This document shows, piece after piece, positions 25,386 through 37,633 of a DNA stretch of 64,000 bases. The position numbers and the translations under genes were made by a program. How positions within the stretch are numbered: the stretch's first letter is position 1; every line of letters starts with the position of its first letter. The stretch lies in the NCBI GenBank assembly GCA_910589415.1, contig OU342637.1, positions 32,084,162 through 32,148,161 of the forward strand. Reading direction: 5' to 3'. The DNA comes from Malachius bipustulatus (taxonomy: Eukaryota; Arthropoda; Insecta; Coleoptera; Melyridae). The notes under the pieces were generated by a model. The model worked only from the letters and a program-made list of their open reading frames with translations. It was not told the DNA's origin and searched no databases.

Positions 25386-25783
25386 AGGCTGATTCACACT
25401 ATAGGTCAAGTAAAGATCAGGTCACGGTACAGTCGCGATCAGATCACATAACTGTATTGTGTCTTTTACTTATTTCTATTGTGATAGTAATTTACAACAT
25501 AACGAAACTGAAAATATTAAAAAAAAAATTGTTTCATCAATAATAAAATCCTTGTACAATGTGAAGAACTCTCTTTTCTTCTGTTCTCCAACATTGGATG
25601 TATCCAAAATCGCCTAGGGTCTTTTCTTTTATTACATATAATATACCTATAGGTAGGTACTCATTTTCTTGTTCGTCTAATTCAAGCCTATAGTACCTAA
25701 ATCAGTAGAGTTGAAAAGTGCAAGATTTGATCATGACTGAGCCGTGACCGGATCGTTGTTTGACCAATAGTGTGAATCGCCCT
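25386..25783. mobile_element. 398-bp MITE, PIF/Harbinger-like
   Basis: Terminal inverted repeats of about 60 bp begin AGGCTGATTCACACTATAGG at 25386 and, as the reverse complement of the right end, AGGGCGATTCACACTATTGG from 25783. The repeats also share GGTCACGG and the GATC-rich part further in. The element is flanked by TTA at 25383-25385 and 25784-25786. A 3-bp TTA target with imperfect TIRs is typical of PIF/Harbinger MITEs. The interior is AT-rich and non-coding. Confidence 0.8.
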
Positions 25784-25974
25784 TTATTGGGATTGTTGAT
25801 ACTGACTGGCGAGTCTGCGTAGAACGAAATTGTGCTAATAATTTTATTGTGGTAATAAATTTAACGTGAACTCCAGTGAACTTTAATAAACATTTCAAGC
25901 GCGAGAAATCAATAATTTTGAAGATAGAAACGGGAGAAACAAATTATTAATTAAATAAAATTATTAAACAAATA

Positions 25975-26527
25975 CAGGGTGTCCAGGTATGAGTGTAAGA
26001 GCTACACGTGGCGACCTTCCTTGGACTATTTTGAGTAAAAAATCTTAATACAATAATGCTCTAAACCTCTTCACGGTGCCACACGAGGTCATCAAAGTTA
26101 AAAATTCTGGGTCACAAATATGCATAATTATCATTGAACTTCTATTTCCTTTTGCAGTTACGGTTAACATTTTTAAAGACTTTTGCAAAGTCTTATTTCA
26201 TTTAATTTTCATAACAGTGCAATTATTAACTTGTTTAACGTTTCCTAATTTTTTTTTTTTGGAAATGTTAAAAAAGTTAATAATTGCACTGTTACGAAAA
26301 TTAAATGAAATAAGACTTTGCAAAAGTCTTTAAAAATGTTAACCGTAACTGCAAAAGGAAATAGAAGTTCAATAATATGCATATTTGTGACCCAGAATTT
26401 GTAACTTTGATGACCTCGTGTGGCACCGTGAAGAGGTTTAGAGCATTATTGTATTAAGATTTTTTACTCAAAATAGTCCAAGGAAGGTCGCCACGTGTAG
26501 CTCTTACACTCATACCTGGACACCTTG
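25975..26527. mobile_element. 553-bp foldback MITE with TA target, Tc1/mariner-like
   Basis: Nearly perfect inverted arms of about 265 bp begin CAGGGTGTCCAGGTATGAGT at 25975 and end with the reverse complement ACTCATACCTGGACACCTTG at 26527. The dinucleotide TA flanks both ends (25973-25974 and 26528-26529). The loop is short and T-rich. The arm identity suggests recent origin or a strong folding constraint. An open frame across the centre is only a by-product of the palindrome. Confidence 0.85.
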
Positions 26528-26529
26528 TA

Positions 26530-29060
26530 TAATGAAAAACAAATTGATGCTGCACTTATTGTAACTAATAAAAAGTACCTACCTTATAATAATTAGAAAT
26601 TAGAAACGTCAAAAAGAAATTATTTTTGGATTGTTACAAAAATCAGGAATGAAAAGAAAAAAAATTAAGGGGAAGAATGTTTGGGATAGTAAGAGAAAAA
26701 ATTATTAGAGGGAATTTATTGTAAAGGGAACAGGAATAACAACTGGAGACGGTATCGGAGGACCAGGAAAAGAATTTTGGATAAGCGCTATGAGAGAAAG
26801 AGTAAAGAAGAAGAGAAACAGAGGGACGAAGAGAAAGAGAGAGAATTAGAAGATCAAGAAAAGCAATATTAGAGAGGGTGTCAAAGAAAAGTGGAAAAGG
26901 AAAGAAGCAGGAAGAGAGAGAAATAGAGGACTAGATTGTTTTCTTCGTAAACTATACGCTTTTATATCGATTTTATGGATTTGGACTCACCATGGACCAC
27001 CAAACACCCATACAAAATTCCGTTTTTTCCGCTTTGATTTAATTTTTCTTCTAATTTTTCTGTACCATTGTAACAATATCGAGAAAAATTATCTCTCTGT
27101 CTTATTAAGTAATTTGAAGGTAAATTCCAAGACAACCTGTATTAAAATAATGAGACAAATTCTCTTTCTATTACAGCCTCAACGAATAAACCCCTAAACC
27201 CCAAGTTGCAGCAACAAGCTTTCAAACAGACAATAAGAGGAAAATACATCCTCATCGTCAGCGTCAAGTAAAAACAACCCTTCATTCTCGAATACCTTCC
27301 CTCTGAAGCATTCTTAGAGCTCTCTTGCAAATTATTTCAAGTCGGTTCGCGCGAGTTCAGTAGTTACTCCAGCTTTTATCCTGGGAGGATTTCCCTCCCT
27401 CCCGCGCTCTTTCATTGCACTGCAGCGCTGCCATCTAATGACGCGATTTATTTTATCCCCTTACCTTTTCGTATTTCGTATAATAATTGGAAACGTCTAC
27501 TTCGGGACAAGTCTGCGCTTCAACTTCAACGCCAACTCCAACTTCAACTCTAACTCTGCAACATGTTTCATTATTTTATGCTTTTACTTACTACTTACTG
27601 TTCTAGCGTGATATCATTATTATTATGTGAATATAAGCTACCATTAATCTGGCAACATGGTTTTTTTTTCATAAACGTATAATGGATATAGCGAAGTTTC
27701 TCCCACGTAGCCATTCGGTAACTCTACTAAATGCCAGTCTTAAAACCTCGTTTCCTGAATTGTCCTACAGGGAGCAGGATAGTTCCAGTTCCAGTTCCAG
27801 TTTCAGTTTCACACAGGTAAGTGTATATACGAAGCTGGAAGTAAAAAAGTAACTTTCCAGGATGTTTCGAACTCATTTCGTTATTTCTTGCCGTTTTATG
27901 GGCTCCCTGCTGGTTTCATTTAGCTCCTGGATGAGCTCCGAATTGATTCCGACTATTTCCTTGACCGTCCTGTCTGGGATCGCCCCGTTTCCAGCAATTG
28001 TCCCTTTTCGCAGAAACAAAAAGAAAACAGCGGTTTATAAAAAATTCTATTAGCACTCTGTTGTAGCTGGTGACTTTTTTCTTCACCCTTTAGGCTTTCG
28101 GCTACTTTGTTGTTGTTTATATTTCTTTTCGAAGCGTGAGTAAATTTATCCTTAATAGCGATTTGTAATAATTTTGTATAAACAAGTACCATTGTCTGAG
28201 TATATTGTTTAAGGTTTCCGCTTCGGGTGATGAAATGTCTCAGAGATAGTTTAATATACACAGTATATCCAGTTTAAGTGGCAGTACATGATGGGGATAC
28301 GAAATCGGTTATGTTAATTATTGTTGAGTTAGACTGAAAAAAACTGAAAAAGATATTTTACTGTTAAATGGTTTTGGGACGTAAATGAGTTATTTTTTTC
28401 AAAATGGAGTCGATAGTTTTCTCTACATTGATTTTTTCATAAGCAGCTGTGATAGTCAACCTACTTAAACTTAAACTGGACACGCTGTATGTATAGGTAC
28501 AAGGTAGGTACAATAAAAATAATATTATTTCGTTCGTTGTTATTGAAATCTTGCCCACAAAGAAAACATTGCGGTATCACAATAACCGCGCTTTGTTAAA
28601 TAAATCAATAAGGACAATATTATGAAAGTTTGGACGTGGAGCAAACAAAAGATCCACCCACCCCTATTCTGTTTGCATAGAAATACAACACTAATTCATT
28701 TCATAGCCTGCGTGATTATGTAAATCACAATAGAGTAAATGCGCAGTGTACAGTGTAGGTACCTATTGTTGTCGAAAGCTAAATTATCCAAATTCCCTCT
28801 ACTCCGAATAAACATTAAGTTTATTTAATTTAACCTCGAAATATGCATCAATTCCGAGAACAACAATACCCTTTTCATTCTTTCCCAGCTCCGAGGGCAT
28901 TGTTGAATTGGTACGTGTAATTATAACCCTTAAGAATTAGTTGTAATAACGCCTGACCTAGGACCTAGAACAACAACAGTCACAGTGAAGTAATCATGCA
29001 CCAGGAACGTCTAATAATTCTTCATCCCCAACAGATCAAGAAGAAGTTTAGACCTTTAAG
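26530..29060. other. non-coding DNA with a purine-rich tract
   Basis: No gene is recognised. From about 26760 to 26935 the plus strand is a GA-rich tract with many GAGAAAGAG-type words. A repeated TTCCAG run occurs near 27783-27815. Confidence 0.45.
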
Positions 29061-31310
29061 ATTGTTCCAGAACATTATAGAATGGATTATTAAATGTTCC
29101 GGAATATCCTAGAATATTCTTGAAAGTTCTGGAATGCTCTAGAATGCTATGGAATGTTGTGATAATGTTGTACCACAATGTTCTAGAATAGATCCAAAAG
29201 TTCTATAAAGCTTTAGATTTTTCTAGAAAGTTTCAGAACCAGAGTATGCTCTAGAAAGTTGAGAGTTGATAATATTCTAGAAAGTGTAATGATGTTGCTG
29301 TTCGATAAACTTCTAGAATGTTCTTGAAAGTACTTGAAAGTAAAATGTTCCAGAAAATTCCCGAATGTTCCGGAACTTTCCATCAAATTTAGGATTCGCC
29401 TAGATTGTTCTAGAATGTTCGAGAATGTTGTAGAAAGTTCTGTAATGTTTGAGAATGTTATAAAATGTTTCAGAATTTTTTAGAATGTTCTAGAATGTTT
29501 CTAGAATGTTTGATAGTATTCTAGGATGTTCTAGAATGTTCTAGAAAAGTCCATAAAAGTGTTCCAAAGAGATTTTTTTAATATTCCAGAACGTTCGAAT
29601 ATCTTCTAGAAAGTTTAGGTATGATAATTTTATAGAAAGCGTAATGATGTTTCACTTCCATAAAGTTCTAAAATGTTCCGGAATTTTCTATCGAGTTAAA
29701 AAGATTGTTCTAGAATGTTCGAGAATGCTGTAGAAAGTTATGTGATATTTTATAAAATTAGAAAATGTTCCGGAATATTTAAGTATGTTCTGGAATGTTT
29801 CTAAAATGTTTGATAGTATTCGAAGATGTTCTAGAATGTTACAATGTTCCAGAATGTTCGAGAATATTTATAAAGTTCCAAAATATTCTACAGAGTTCCA
29901 TAAAATTACTTCGATGTTCTTAAATGTTCGATAATACAATGATCTGGAATGTTCATAGAATTATGAGAAAATATTCCAGAATATTATAGAATGTATTACT
30001 AAATGTTTCGGAGTATCCTGCTAAAATATCTCAAAGTTCTGGAATGCTCTAGAATTCTAGAGAATGTTGGAAGAATGCTCCATACTGTTCGCGAAAGTTT
30101 CCAGAATAGGTCCGCAAGGTTCTAAAAAGTTTTAAGTTTTTCTTGAATGTTCCAGAACATTCGAAAATGTTCCAGAAAGTTCGGGGATGATAATGTTCTA
30201 GACAGAGTAATAATGTTGCTGTTCTATAAAGTTCTAGAATGTTCTTAAAAGTACCAGAATGTTCCAGAAAGCTACCAAATGTTCGAAAATGTTTCAGAAT
30301 ATTTCAGAATGTTCTGTAATGTTTCTAGAATGTTTAATAGTCTTCGAGGATGTTCTAGAATATTACAGAAAGTTCAGGAATGTTCCTATCCCAGAATATC
30401 AACAATGTTCGAAATATTCCATATCTTTCATTGTTCCTTAAATGTATGATAATGTTCAGGATTGATCTGGAATGTATATAGAATTTTGAGAGAATGTTCA
30501 AGAATTTTTGAGGAAGTTCCAGAATGTTACAGAATGCTAGAAAGGTCCAGAATGTTTTAGGAAGTTCGAGAAATTCAATGTTCTGGAAAATTTTGAAACG
30601 TTCTAAAATATGATGGAAAGCTCTATAATGTTCTAGTAAGTTCCAAAATGTTCTAAAGCGTTCCAGAATATTCTATCTTGTTCGTGAATGATCCAGAAAG
30701 TTATTGAATCACCTGGAATATAAAAAATTGTATTATGATGTTGATTTTTGCGGTGTTAACTTGAAGAAATTTTAGTCAACTATTCCTTTTGAACTAAAAA
30801 TGTGAGACTAATTCTGGAAAAGGTATAAAAAAGGTGAAATTGCTTTTGTAGTGGTTTCTTTTACCTCTATTAACGGCAATTCCATTACATAAGTAACGTA
30901 ATAATAATAACATAAATTTATTATTATTTAAAATCTTCTGGAATGTTTCTAGAATGTTCCATAGTGTTAAGGATGTTCTGGAATGTTCGAGAATACTTGG
31001 AATGTTTGAAAAAGTTCCAGAACAGCTCAGAATGTTCAAGAACGTTCCAGAAAATACAGAATGTTCTAGAATGTGATATTGTTCTACAATGTTTTGAAAT
31101 GTCAAAGAATGTTGATAGAGTGCTTCAGAATGTTCGAGGCTGTTCTAGAATGTTGTAGAATGTTGTAGAATGTTCTAGAAAGGTCTAGAAAGTTCTAGAA
31201 AGTTTCAGATTAAATTCAGGAATGTTAATGTTTTGGACAGTTCTCAAATGTTCTAGAAGTGCCAGGATGTTCTAGAAAATTACAGAATAGTCTAGTATAA
31301 CCATATACGT
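29061..31310. repeat. TTCTAGAATGT satellite with heat-shock-element phasing
   Basis: About 2.2 kb is built from TTCTAGAATGT, TTCCAGAATGT, TTCGAGAATGT and TTCTAGAAAGT words, mostly spaced at about 10-11 bp. A gap without the motif lies at about 30720-30925. Where copies abut, TTC and GAA triplets alternate every 5 bp, as at 29529-29546 (TTCTAGAATGTTCTAGAA). This is the nTTCnnGAAn form of binding sites for heat-shock factor. The short open frames with MFQ/ECS repeats are by-products of the repeat. Confidence 0.9.
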
Positions 31311-32640
31311 TTTAGAAGCAACGCACGACTAAATATTTCATTTTCCCCTGGTAAACAATAAAATCAAGCCAAGAGCGCTGTCGCAACCTGCATCATGTCA
31401 TGATAGTTTGCTCTCTAGTATCTAGTACTAGCAGTAGCACTGGCACTCGCACTGGCGCTTTTGGTGTCAGAACGAAACGACAAGTGATCTAGAAACGACT
31501 ATTTCCTGACGTAGTATTCGTTGACGTATTGAAGACAATAAATATTTTTATCTTATTGGAAACTCCACGCGAAGCTTTTCCAAGCGCCGATGGCGCCTAA
31601 AATTAAAAAAAAAATCAAAAGCCTGGAGAAGATTGTCATTTCTCTCTGGTTCTAGTAAGTTTAACTCCAGCGACCAGATAATTTAATAGGTACCTAACAG
31701 AAAAGAAAAGGCTTGTCTGATAGCGGCATCTATTGCGGCAACACCGCAACCCTAAAACCCGCTAATTCCAGATTTCAATAACACATTATTCAATCCACGG
31801 TTCCGCAATTCCATATCACTAACACTAACACTATATCCTCCCCCATCCTCGATTAAGGCCAGAAATAGCACTGGCACTAGTGGCACTGGCACCAGCGTGG
31901 CATTAATAGCAGCACACAACATTTCCCCGATTCCGACATCACAACTTCAGGGCTGAATTGATCTATTATTAGACTCTCCCGATAACAATAATTATATACA
32001 CGGGATATGATGACAGAGGAACGGGAATACAATTGGTGTTAAACAATGATACCTACATTTGCTAGCGTTTCTCCCAAGACCGAGTTAATAGGGAGGGAAT
32101 ATATGTTCAAATGGAGTGATAAAAACCTGCTCCCGTTGGAGGAATAAATTTTAAAGATAAAATCTAAACGAGCGGGATGTTCAAGCTGACCCATTTTATT
32201 TAAGGGTTAATTATAGGATGGTCTTTTATCGGGGAGCCCGGCTCAATTAGCTGATGATGTGAATCGGGATGACTATTTATTTTTAGTTTTTTAGGCAGGG
32301 GTAGGGATCAGCGGCGTAACTTGCCGGGGTGCAGCATTTTGAGATCCACAGGTGGCAGGCTATCTCTAAAACGGGGCCGAAATGAAACGCGTATGTAAAT
32401 GCAAATGTGTAGAAAATATGCGACCTCTCTCCTATTATTAGAAGATTCTCTTTGCAACTTTTCGAATAAATTGCCAGCTGCATTGCAGTTGCAGTACGTT
32501 CCATAAAGTTTACTTCATGACTTTACGCTACCTATTCAATTTTTTTCCTCCACTTAATAGAGTTGAGTATGTTGAATGCATTTTTAACTCCAACAGAAAG
32601 GAAATATCCATTTTGATTACTATTTGCCGTAGGTATATGA
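31311..32640. other. non-coding DNA
   Basis: No gene is recognised. The stretch has several CACTGGCACTNGCACTGG-like words (about 31435-31465 and 31867-31900) but no coding signature. Confidence 0.45.
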
Positions 32641-34080
32641 GACATTTTGATAGGAACTCCGAACTTCGACAGAAAATATCAGCTCTCCACGATTTTTTCG
32701 GTTTATCCCCTTTTTTCCCGCAAGTTTACTGAACAAGTAGGAAAACGTTTCTTGTACTCGAAGAGTTCTGGAAATTTTCATGGGGTTCCAGAAAAAAAAA
32801 CTAGGGCGTTCTTGCCCAAAGTTCCTTTTGCTACAGAACCCAGGCTTTATGGTCTTTGGGGGAAAACGTTTTGCAAAAACTTTCGAGCTCTACATTTTTT
32901 GTACTAACACTTTTTCCCGCCGTGCAATAGGAATCGAGATAAATCACTTTCAAGGGAGGGTTTTGCATCTTGAATCCACAAAAGCAACATCCCCAAGTTC
33001 AGCTCTCCACGATTTTTTCTATTTATCCCCTTATTTCCCACAATTTTACTGTAATAGGTAATCGAGATACCCTAAAGGTGATGGGGATTTTACATCTTGA
33101 ATCTCCAAAAACAACATCCCCAAATTCAGCACTCCACGATTTTTTCGATTTATCCCCTTTTTTCCCGCAAATTTACTGTGCAACAAGTAAAAAAACGTTT
33201 CTATCTATTCTAAGAGTTCTGGAAATTTTCATGGGATGCTAGGAAAAAACTAGGGAGTTCTTGCACAATCAGAAATCGCAAACCATAACGATTTTTTTCC
33301 ATTTTGCACCTAGGTACCTGCTGCAATTTTTCGGTCGGAGGAAAACCCTTTTTTCCTCCGACCAATATTTTTAACAAGATTTGAGTTTTACATTTTCAGT
33401 CCCTTGTCCATGCAGAAAGAACGTAGGTATCCCTAATTAAGCCTCCCTCAATTTCTTCGATCTATCCCTTTTTTCCAACAATTTGGACAAGCGAGTAGAA
33501 TAAGTAGAAAGACGTTTTCATCTACTCTCAGAGTTTTCCAGGAAAAATAAATAAATTAGCACAAAGCTCTTTTTGCCAAAGAACCCCTTCGTTAGAACCT
33601 TTTGGGAGAAACGTCCTGCAAAAACTCCTCAAGCCAAAATCACAAACCAGATGAGATATTGTTTTTTTTCTTTAATTTTGCACACACCTACTTTTGAATC
33701 CCCAAATATAACATACCCTAAATTCAGCCTCCCCTAATTTTTTTCAATCTATCCCTTTTTGCAAAAAATTTGAACAATAAGTGTGTAGAATAAGTAAAAA
33801 AAAAACGTTTCTATCTTACTGTAGAAATTCTGGATGTCTTTATGGGTACCTGTACTAGGAAAAAAAGGGCGTTGTTGCACAATGTTATTTTTGTTAAAGA
33901 ACCCATGTTTTTTTGGTGTTTTGGGAATGGTCTTGTGGGAAAAACGTCCTGCAAAAACTCTCCAAACAGAAATTACAAACCAGAGTTGCGCGGTTATAGA
34001 TTTTTCTCTTCCATTCTCTTCCACCCAAAAATAACTGGAACTGGAAGAAAAATATTTTAAAATAGGGCACTGTTTAAGGA
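32641..34080. repeat. degenerate tandem repeat, units of about 250-450 bp
   Basis: Blocks near 32690, 33003, 33130, 33455 and 33730 share CTCCACGATTTTTTCG or a variant, then TTTATCCCCTTTTTTCCC, then AACGTTTCT with GAGTTCTGGAAATTTTCATG, then AAAAACTAGGG with GTTCTTGC. Copies differ in length and are heavily diverged. Frames through them are not conserved in register, so I regard the array as non-coding. Confidence 0.75.
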
Positions 34081-34960
34081 TTATTGAATGTTGTTTGTAG
34101 GAGGAAAAAATGTAGCTTGTAAAATGCACCCTAACCAGACAAACAAGCAATTTTTTCATCAATTTGATCAATTTTTTGTATCACAATAAGTCGCTTTGCT
34201 CGCTTTCATCAATTTTTTCCTAAATTTAGAAATAAGGCAAAGGGTCAAGGTTGTTCAATTCGACCTCAATCTATTTAAGGGTTCAAATCGAGTGTCTTTC
34301 TACTGCGCAACCCTGCCGAATCAGCTGATTACAACCAGGTCTGTACGAGTGTAGAATCAGAGTCTCGAAAGACAGGTGGAGAAATAGATCAATATACGGA
34401 AAAAAAACTGTTTTTTCTGGAGTTATTTTTTTACTTGGAAAATCCAAAATATTATTAAATATTATATAAAAAAAATAATATTCAAAGAAAACCCAAGTTA
34501 AGGCGGTAAAATAACAACCGAGCAAGAGTACTGCATAATGTCTTATTAATTGAGAGAGTATTGATCGGGAGAAACTTTTTTCGCCCCCCCTCCATCATGC
34601 AAGAATAATAATTCATCCCTTAATAATAATTATTATCAAATTTCCCCAAAAGTGTCTGAATTATTCCACTCTGTTGACAATAAATGACACGCACGTACTT
34701 GGGTAGATGAATTAAAAAAAAAAATTATAAGAAGTCGCAACACCAAAACAACAACTAGAGAGAAAAAACAAATCGTGTCTCTTGATAGTTGACGTTTGAG
34801 CACCCCCCTCCAACAACCATCACCACGTGTACCATCACGAGGTGGGTATTGACAGGCATTTAATCTGACAAGACAACCGATCAAAAACATTATCACCCAG
34901 TTCCCTCTACTCTACCTCTACTAACTACCTACTGAAGGGATAAAATCGGGGACTACCTTG
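34081..34960. other. non-coding DNA
   Basis: No gene is recognised. The sequence is AT-rich with homopolymer runs. It changes to CpG-rich sequence at its right edge. Confidence 0.45.
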
Positions 34961-35420
34961 TTTCCTGACAGGCATTTTGTCTCTCCTCTCCTCTGATCTG
35001 AGCCTCGACGAATAACCTCCACTGAGGAACCGACGAACTGACGACGAGCGAGCCGGAGGGAGACCGAATCAGACGACGTCCACTGACCGACGACCGACGA
35101 ACGGTGAACGGTTCGCGTCACTCCCGGATGTCTTCCTTGAGGAAAAGCGGATATGCGGACCGAGTTGATTGGAAATTCACGACCGAGGCGGTTTAACTGA
35201 TGGTCAATATGGCGCGATCAGTATTGGTCGATCGCTTTGGTCGCTTGACACGTACGAAAGTGGGCTCTGAAAATAGGCGAAAGAGGCGAGGGGTTGCCAT
35301 CTGGTTGCCGGCGTCTGGAGCGCGTCGCGACGCTTGGAGACGCGCCGCAGTGGCGCCATCTAGATATTGGGACGTCTTTCATTATTCCTGCGATTATTAT
35401 CATCGCCGTGAATGAAAATT
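34961..35420 (-). promoter_or_regulatory. CpG-rich, promoter-like patch
   Basis: This patch is much richer in GC and CpG than its surroundings. On the minus strand it has two initiator-like words, GGTCAGTGGAC near 35085 and CGTCAGTTCG near 35040, downstream of GCGCCATATTG near 35210. It is followed leftwards by GAAACAAG/GTAGTC near 34960, which could be a splice donor. I infer a possible transcription start for a minus-strand RNA running left, but I found no coding exon for it. The 3' end of the MAP3K4 gene lies 2 kb to the right. Confidence 0.35.
35353..35363 (-). promoter_or_regulatory. CTCF-like motif
   Basis: The minus strand reads CTAGATGGCGC, which fits the CTCF core consensus, inside the CpG-rich patch. 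The call rests on the motif alone. Confidence 0.3.
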
Positions 35421-35679
35421 TGCGTATTTTCTTTAATTCCGTGTCTGATGATGATTTTTTTATATTAGAAACAGGTTATTGTAACCCTTACAGTAACCAA
35501 TCAACCAAAAGTATAATTAAAAAACCCCGAAACAGCCCGATTGTTCAAATTTAATTTTTGTTCTACTGCTGGTGTAACATTTTTTTATACAGAGTGTTCC
35601 TTTTGATTCAGTAATAACGACATTATCCATTTTTTAAATAAGACACCCTGCATATTTTGGTTTTTTCATATTTCCTGAG

Positions 35680-36400
35680 AAAATCCAGTAAGAATGGTTT
35701 TTACTGGAATGGAGCCTGGAAATGCTCACCCCTATTTTTGAAAATTCATATCTCCCGCGCTTGAAATGACGTCAACAAATCTGTATGATAGAAAAATAGT
35801 AAGTCCCTCTCTGAGCCACATTTTCCCCCTTTCGAGGGCCATCTAATTCAGGATTCCCGGAGTACCTTAGCCTCGCCACCCTTACATAGCTAGATGCTCG
35901 AATTTTGGATTAGAGGGTAGGAATGCCCTCCCCTACTTTTGAAAATTCGTATTTCCCGCGCTTGAAATTGCCTCAGAAAATCTGTATGATGGAAAAATAG
36001 TGAGTCCCTCTCTGAGCCACCCCTACATTTCCCCGGCCCCCTTTCGTAGGCTTTCTAATTCAGGATTGCCGGAAACACCTCAGTCTCGCCATCCTGGCAT
36101 AGCTGGATGCCTGAATTTTGGACTGGAGGGTGGAAATGCCTTCCCCTATTTTAGAAAACAAGTCCCTATGATAGAAAAATAGTATGCTCCTTTCTAAGCC
36201 GCCATGGCAGAGCGAGATGTCTCAATTTTGGACCAAGTTGTGGAAATACCAACCCCTTTTTTAAAATTCTTATTTCCCGCGCATTATGTTGCGTCAGCAA
36301 ATCTTTATGATAAAAAAAATCCCCCTCTAAGCCTCCCTTGCACATTGCCCCCTTTTGAGGTAGGTAGTTTTGCTTGGATTTTCTACAATTTTGTTTGTAC
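35680..36400. repeat. degenerate tandem repeat of about 240 bp, three copies
   Basis: Three blocks (about 35705, 35920 and 36135) share CCCCTATTTTTGAAAATTC, TTTCCCGCGCTTGAAAT, TCTGTATGATAGAAAAATAG, GTCCCTCTCTGAGCC and TAGCTGGATGC-like words. The third copy is shortened. No consistent reading frame crosses them. Confidence 0.75.
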
Positions 36401-37010
36401 TTTTGGGATGTCTAGAATTGCCCTACTTAAAGAACTTTTAGGCCCTTTTTTATTGTTTTCGCATGTGGAAATGTGGTGAACATGGTCCAGAAGTATAGGG
36501 CCATTTTAGGGTGTCCAAAAATAACAAAGAATTTTGTGAGTGGTGCTTTTGAAGTAAGTAAGTCAATCTTTAGGCCTTTTTTTGGTAATTTTTCAGTGAT
36601 TTCTGCATAAAATGTAAAAATAAAAAGTTGATCAAGGCACTTTTGAGATTTCTTTCTAGAATTAGGTTGTTTTGGAGCGCTTTGGCCCCCTTTTTGCTAG
36701 TTTTTCAGTAATTTCAGCATGAGGGTGCCACATATTCTGGTTCAGAATGATTGGAAAGCCAATTTGGGGTATCTAATCTAAAAACAAAAGGCTTTTTGGA
36801 TGCTTTTCAGGTTTTGTTTGTTTTACTTTCAACCATTTTTTGGTGGTCTCTATAAATGGATCAAGGTACTTTTGGGGTGTCTATTTGTCTATAGAATTTT
36901 GCCATTTTAAAGAATTTTGACCCTTTTTTGGGCCCCTTCCAGTGGTACATGTGCCAAATTTTCTGGTCCAAAAGTGAAGAGCCATTTTGGAGTGTCTAAA
37001 AATGAATGAG
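36401..37010. other. non-coding DNA, degenerate internal repeats
   Basis: Phrases such as TTTTGGGGTGTCTA, GGCCCCTTTTT and TTTTTCAGTNATTTC recur with poor conservation. I see no gene. Confidence 0.45.
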
Positions 37011-37054
37011 AAATCTTTTTACGGAAACAACCAAACAGTCACAGATAATAAAGC

Positions 37055-37435
37055 AACAAACATGATTCCTGATCGTTTATTTATTATTTATTCTCATTTC
37101 CAGTCACAGCAATCTAAAAATATCGTCCATTTACAAAAAAATATAGATCCTCAACAACATTGCTATAAAATTACAATTACCATCACCGCTTTGGGTAGAG
37201 GTAACAGCTAAAATATACTCTCTCTATATATCACATAATAATTCTTATAAGCCGTACAGTGCAGCTAATTGAAACTATCGTCAATTATAATCAATTCGTT
37301 AAAAACAACTAATTAAAACCCAGACATAAAACGTCTGATCAACACTTAAAAATACTCTTGAGATAAAAATTGAGGTACACTGTTAAGAACAACTAACAAG
37401 TAGTTATAAGTACTAGAACTAGACGATTCGTTTTA
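37055..37435 (-). other. likely 3' UTR of the MAP3K4 gene
   Basis: The sequence after the stop codon on the minus strand is AT-rich and free of the repeats found further left. One AATAAA overlaps the stop codon (37438-37433) and a better-placed AATAAA is at 37081-37076. I infer that the transcript ends just beyond the latter. Confidence 0.45.
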
Positions 37436-37633
37436 TTACAAATCCTCCCCGACTTTAACGAAATTAAAATCGAGCAGCTCCTTCGCCGTCGCCCTGTCCT
37501 TCGGATTATGCTTGAAGCATCTCTCCAGAAACTCCAGCCCTTCGTCGATCATATCGTCCGGAGGATCCGGACTCTGACCCATCCCCACTTTGAACATGAT
37601 CTGGTAGTTCGAGTCGAACTGATGCCACGGCCT
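37436..37633 (-). CDS. Mekk1: MAP3K4 exon 10 (kinase C-lobe, stop)
   Basis: The exon starts after TTGCAG with [19 protein letters not shown] and ends FVKVGEDL with a TAA at 37438-37436. It holds the end of the kinase domain, including the conserved Arg of the DPK/NPKDR region (HNPKDRAT). Confidence 0.92.
   Translation of the reverse strand, partial: RPWHQFDSNYQIMFKVGMGQSPDPPDDMIDEGLEFLERCFKHNPKDRATAKELLDFNFVKVGEDL

Noticed and set aside
26076..26333. An 85-codon frame at 26 kb
   Set aside because: It spans the loop of the foldback MITE at 25975-26527 and has no coding signature.
30259..31158. Short frames encoding MFQ-, ECS- and LEC-rich peptides
   Set aside because: They are read-through of the TTCTAGAATGT satellite and exist on both strands.
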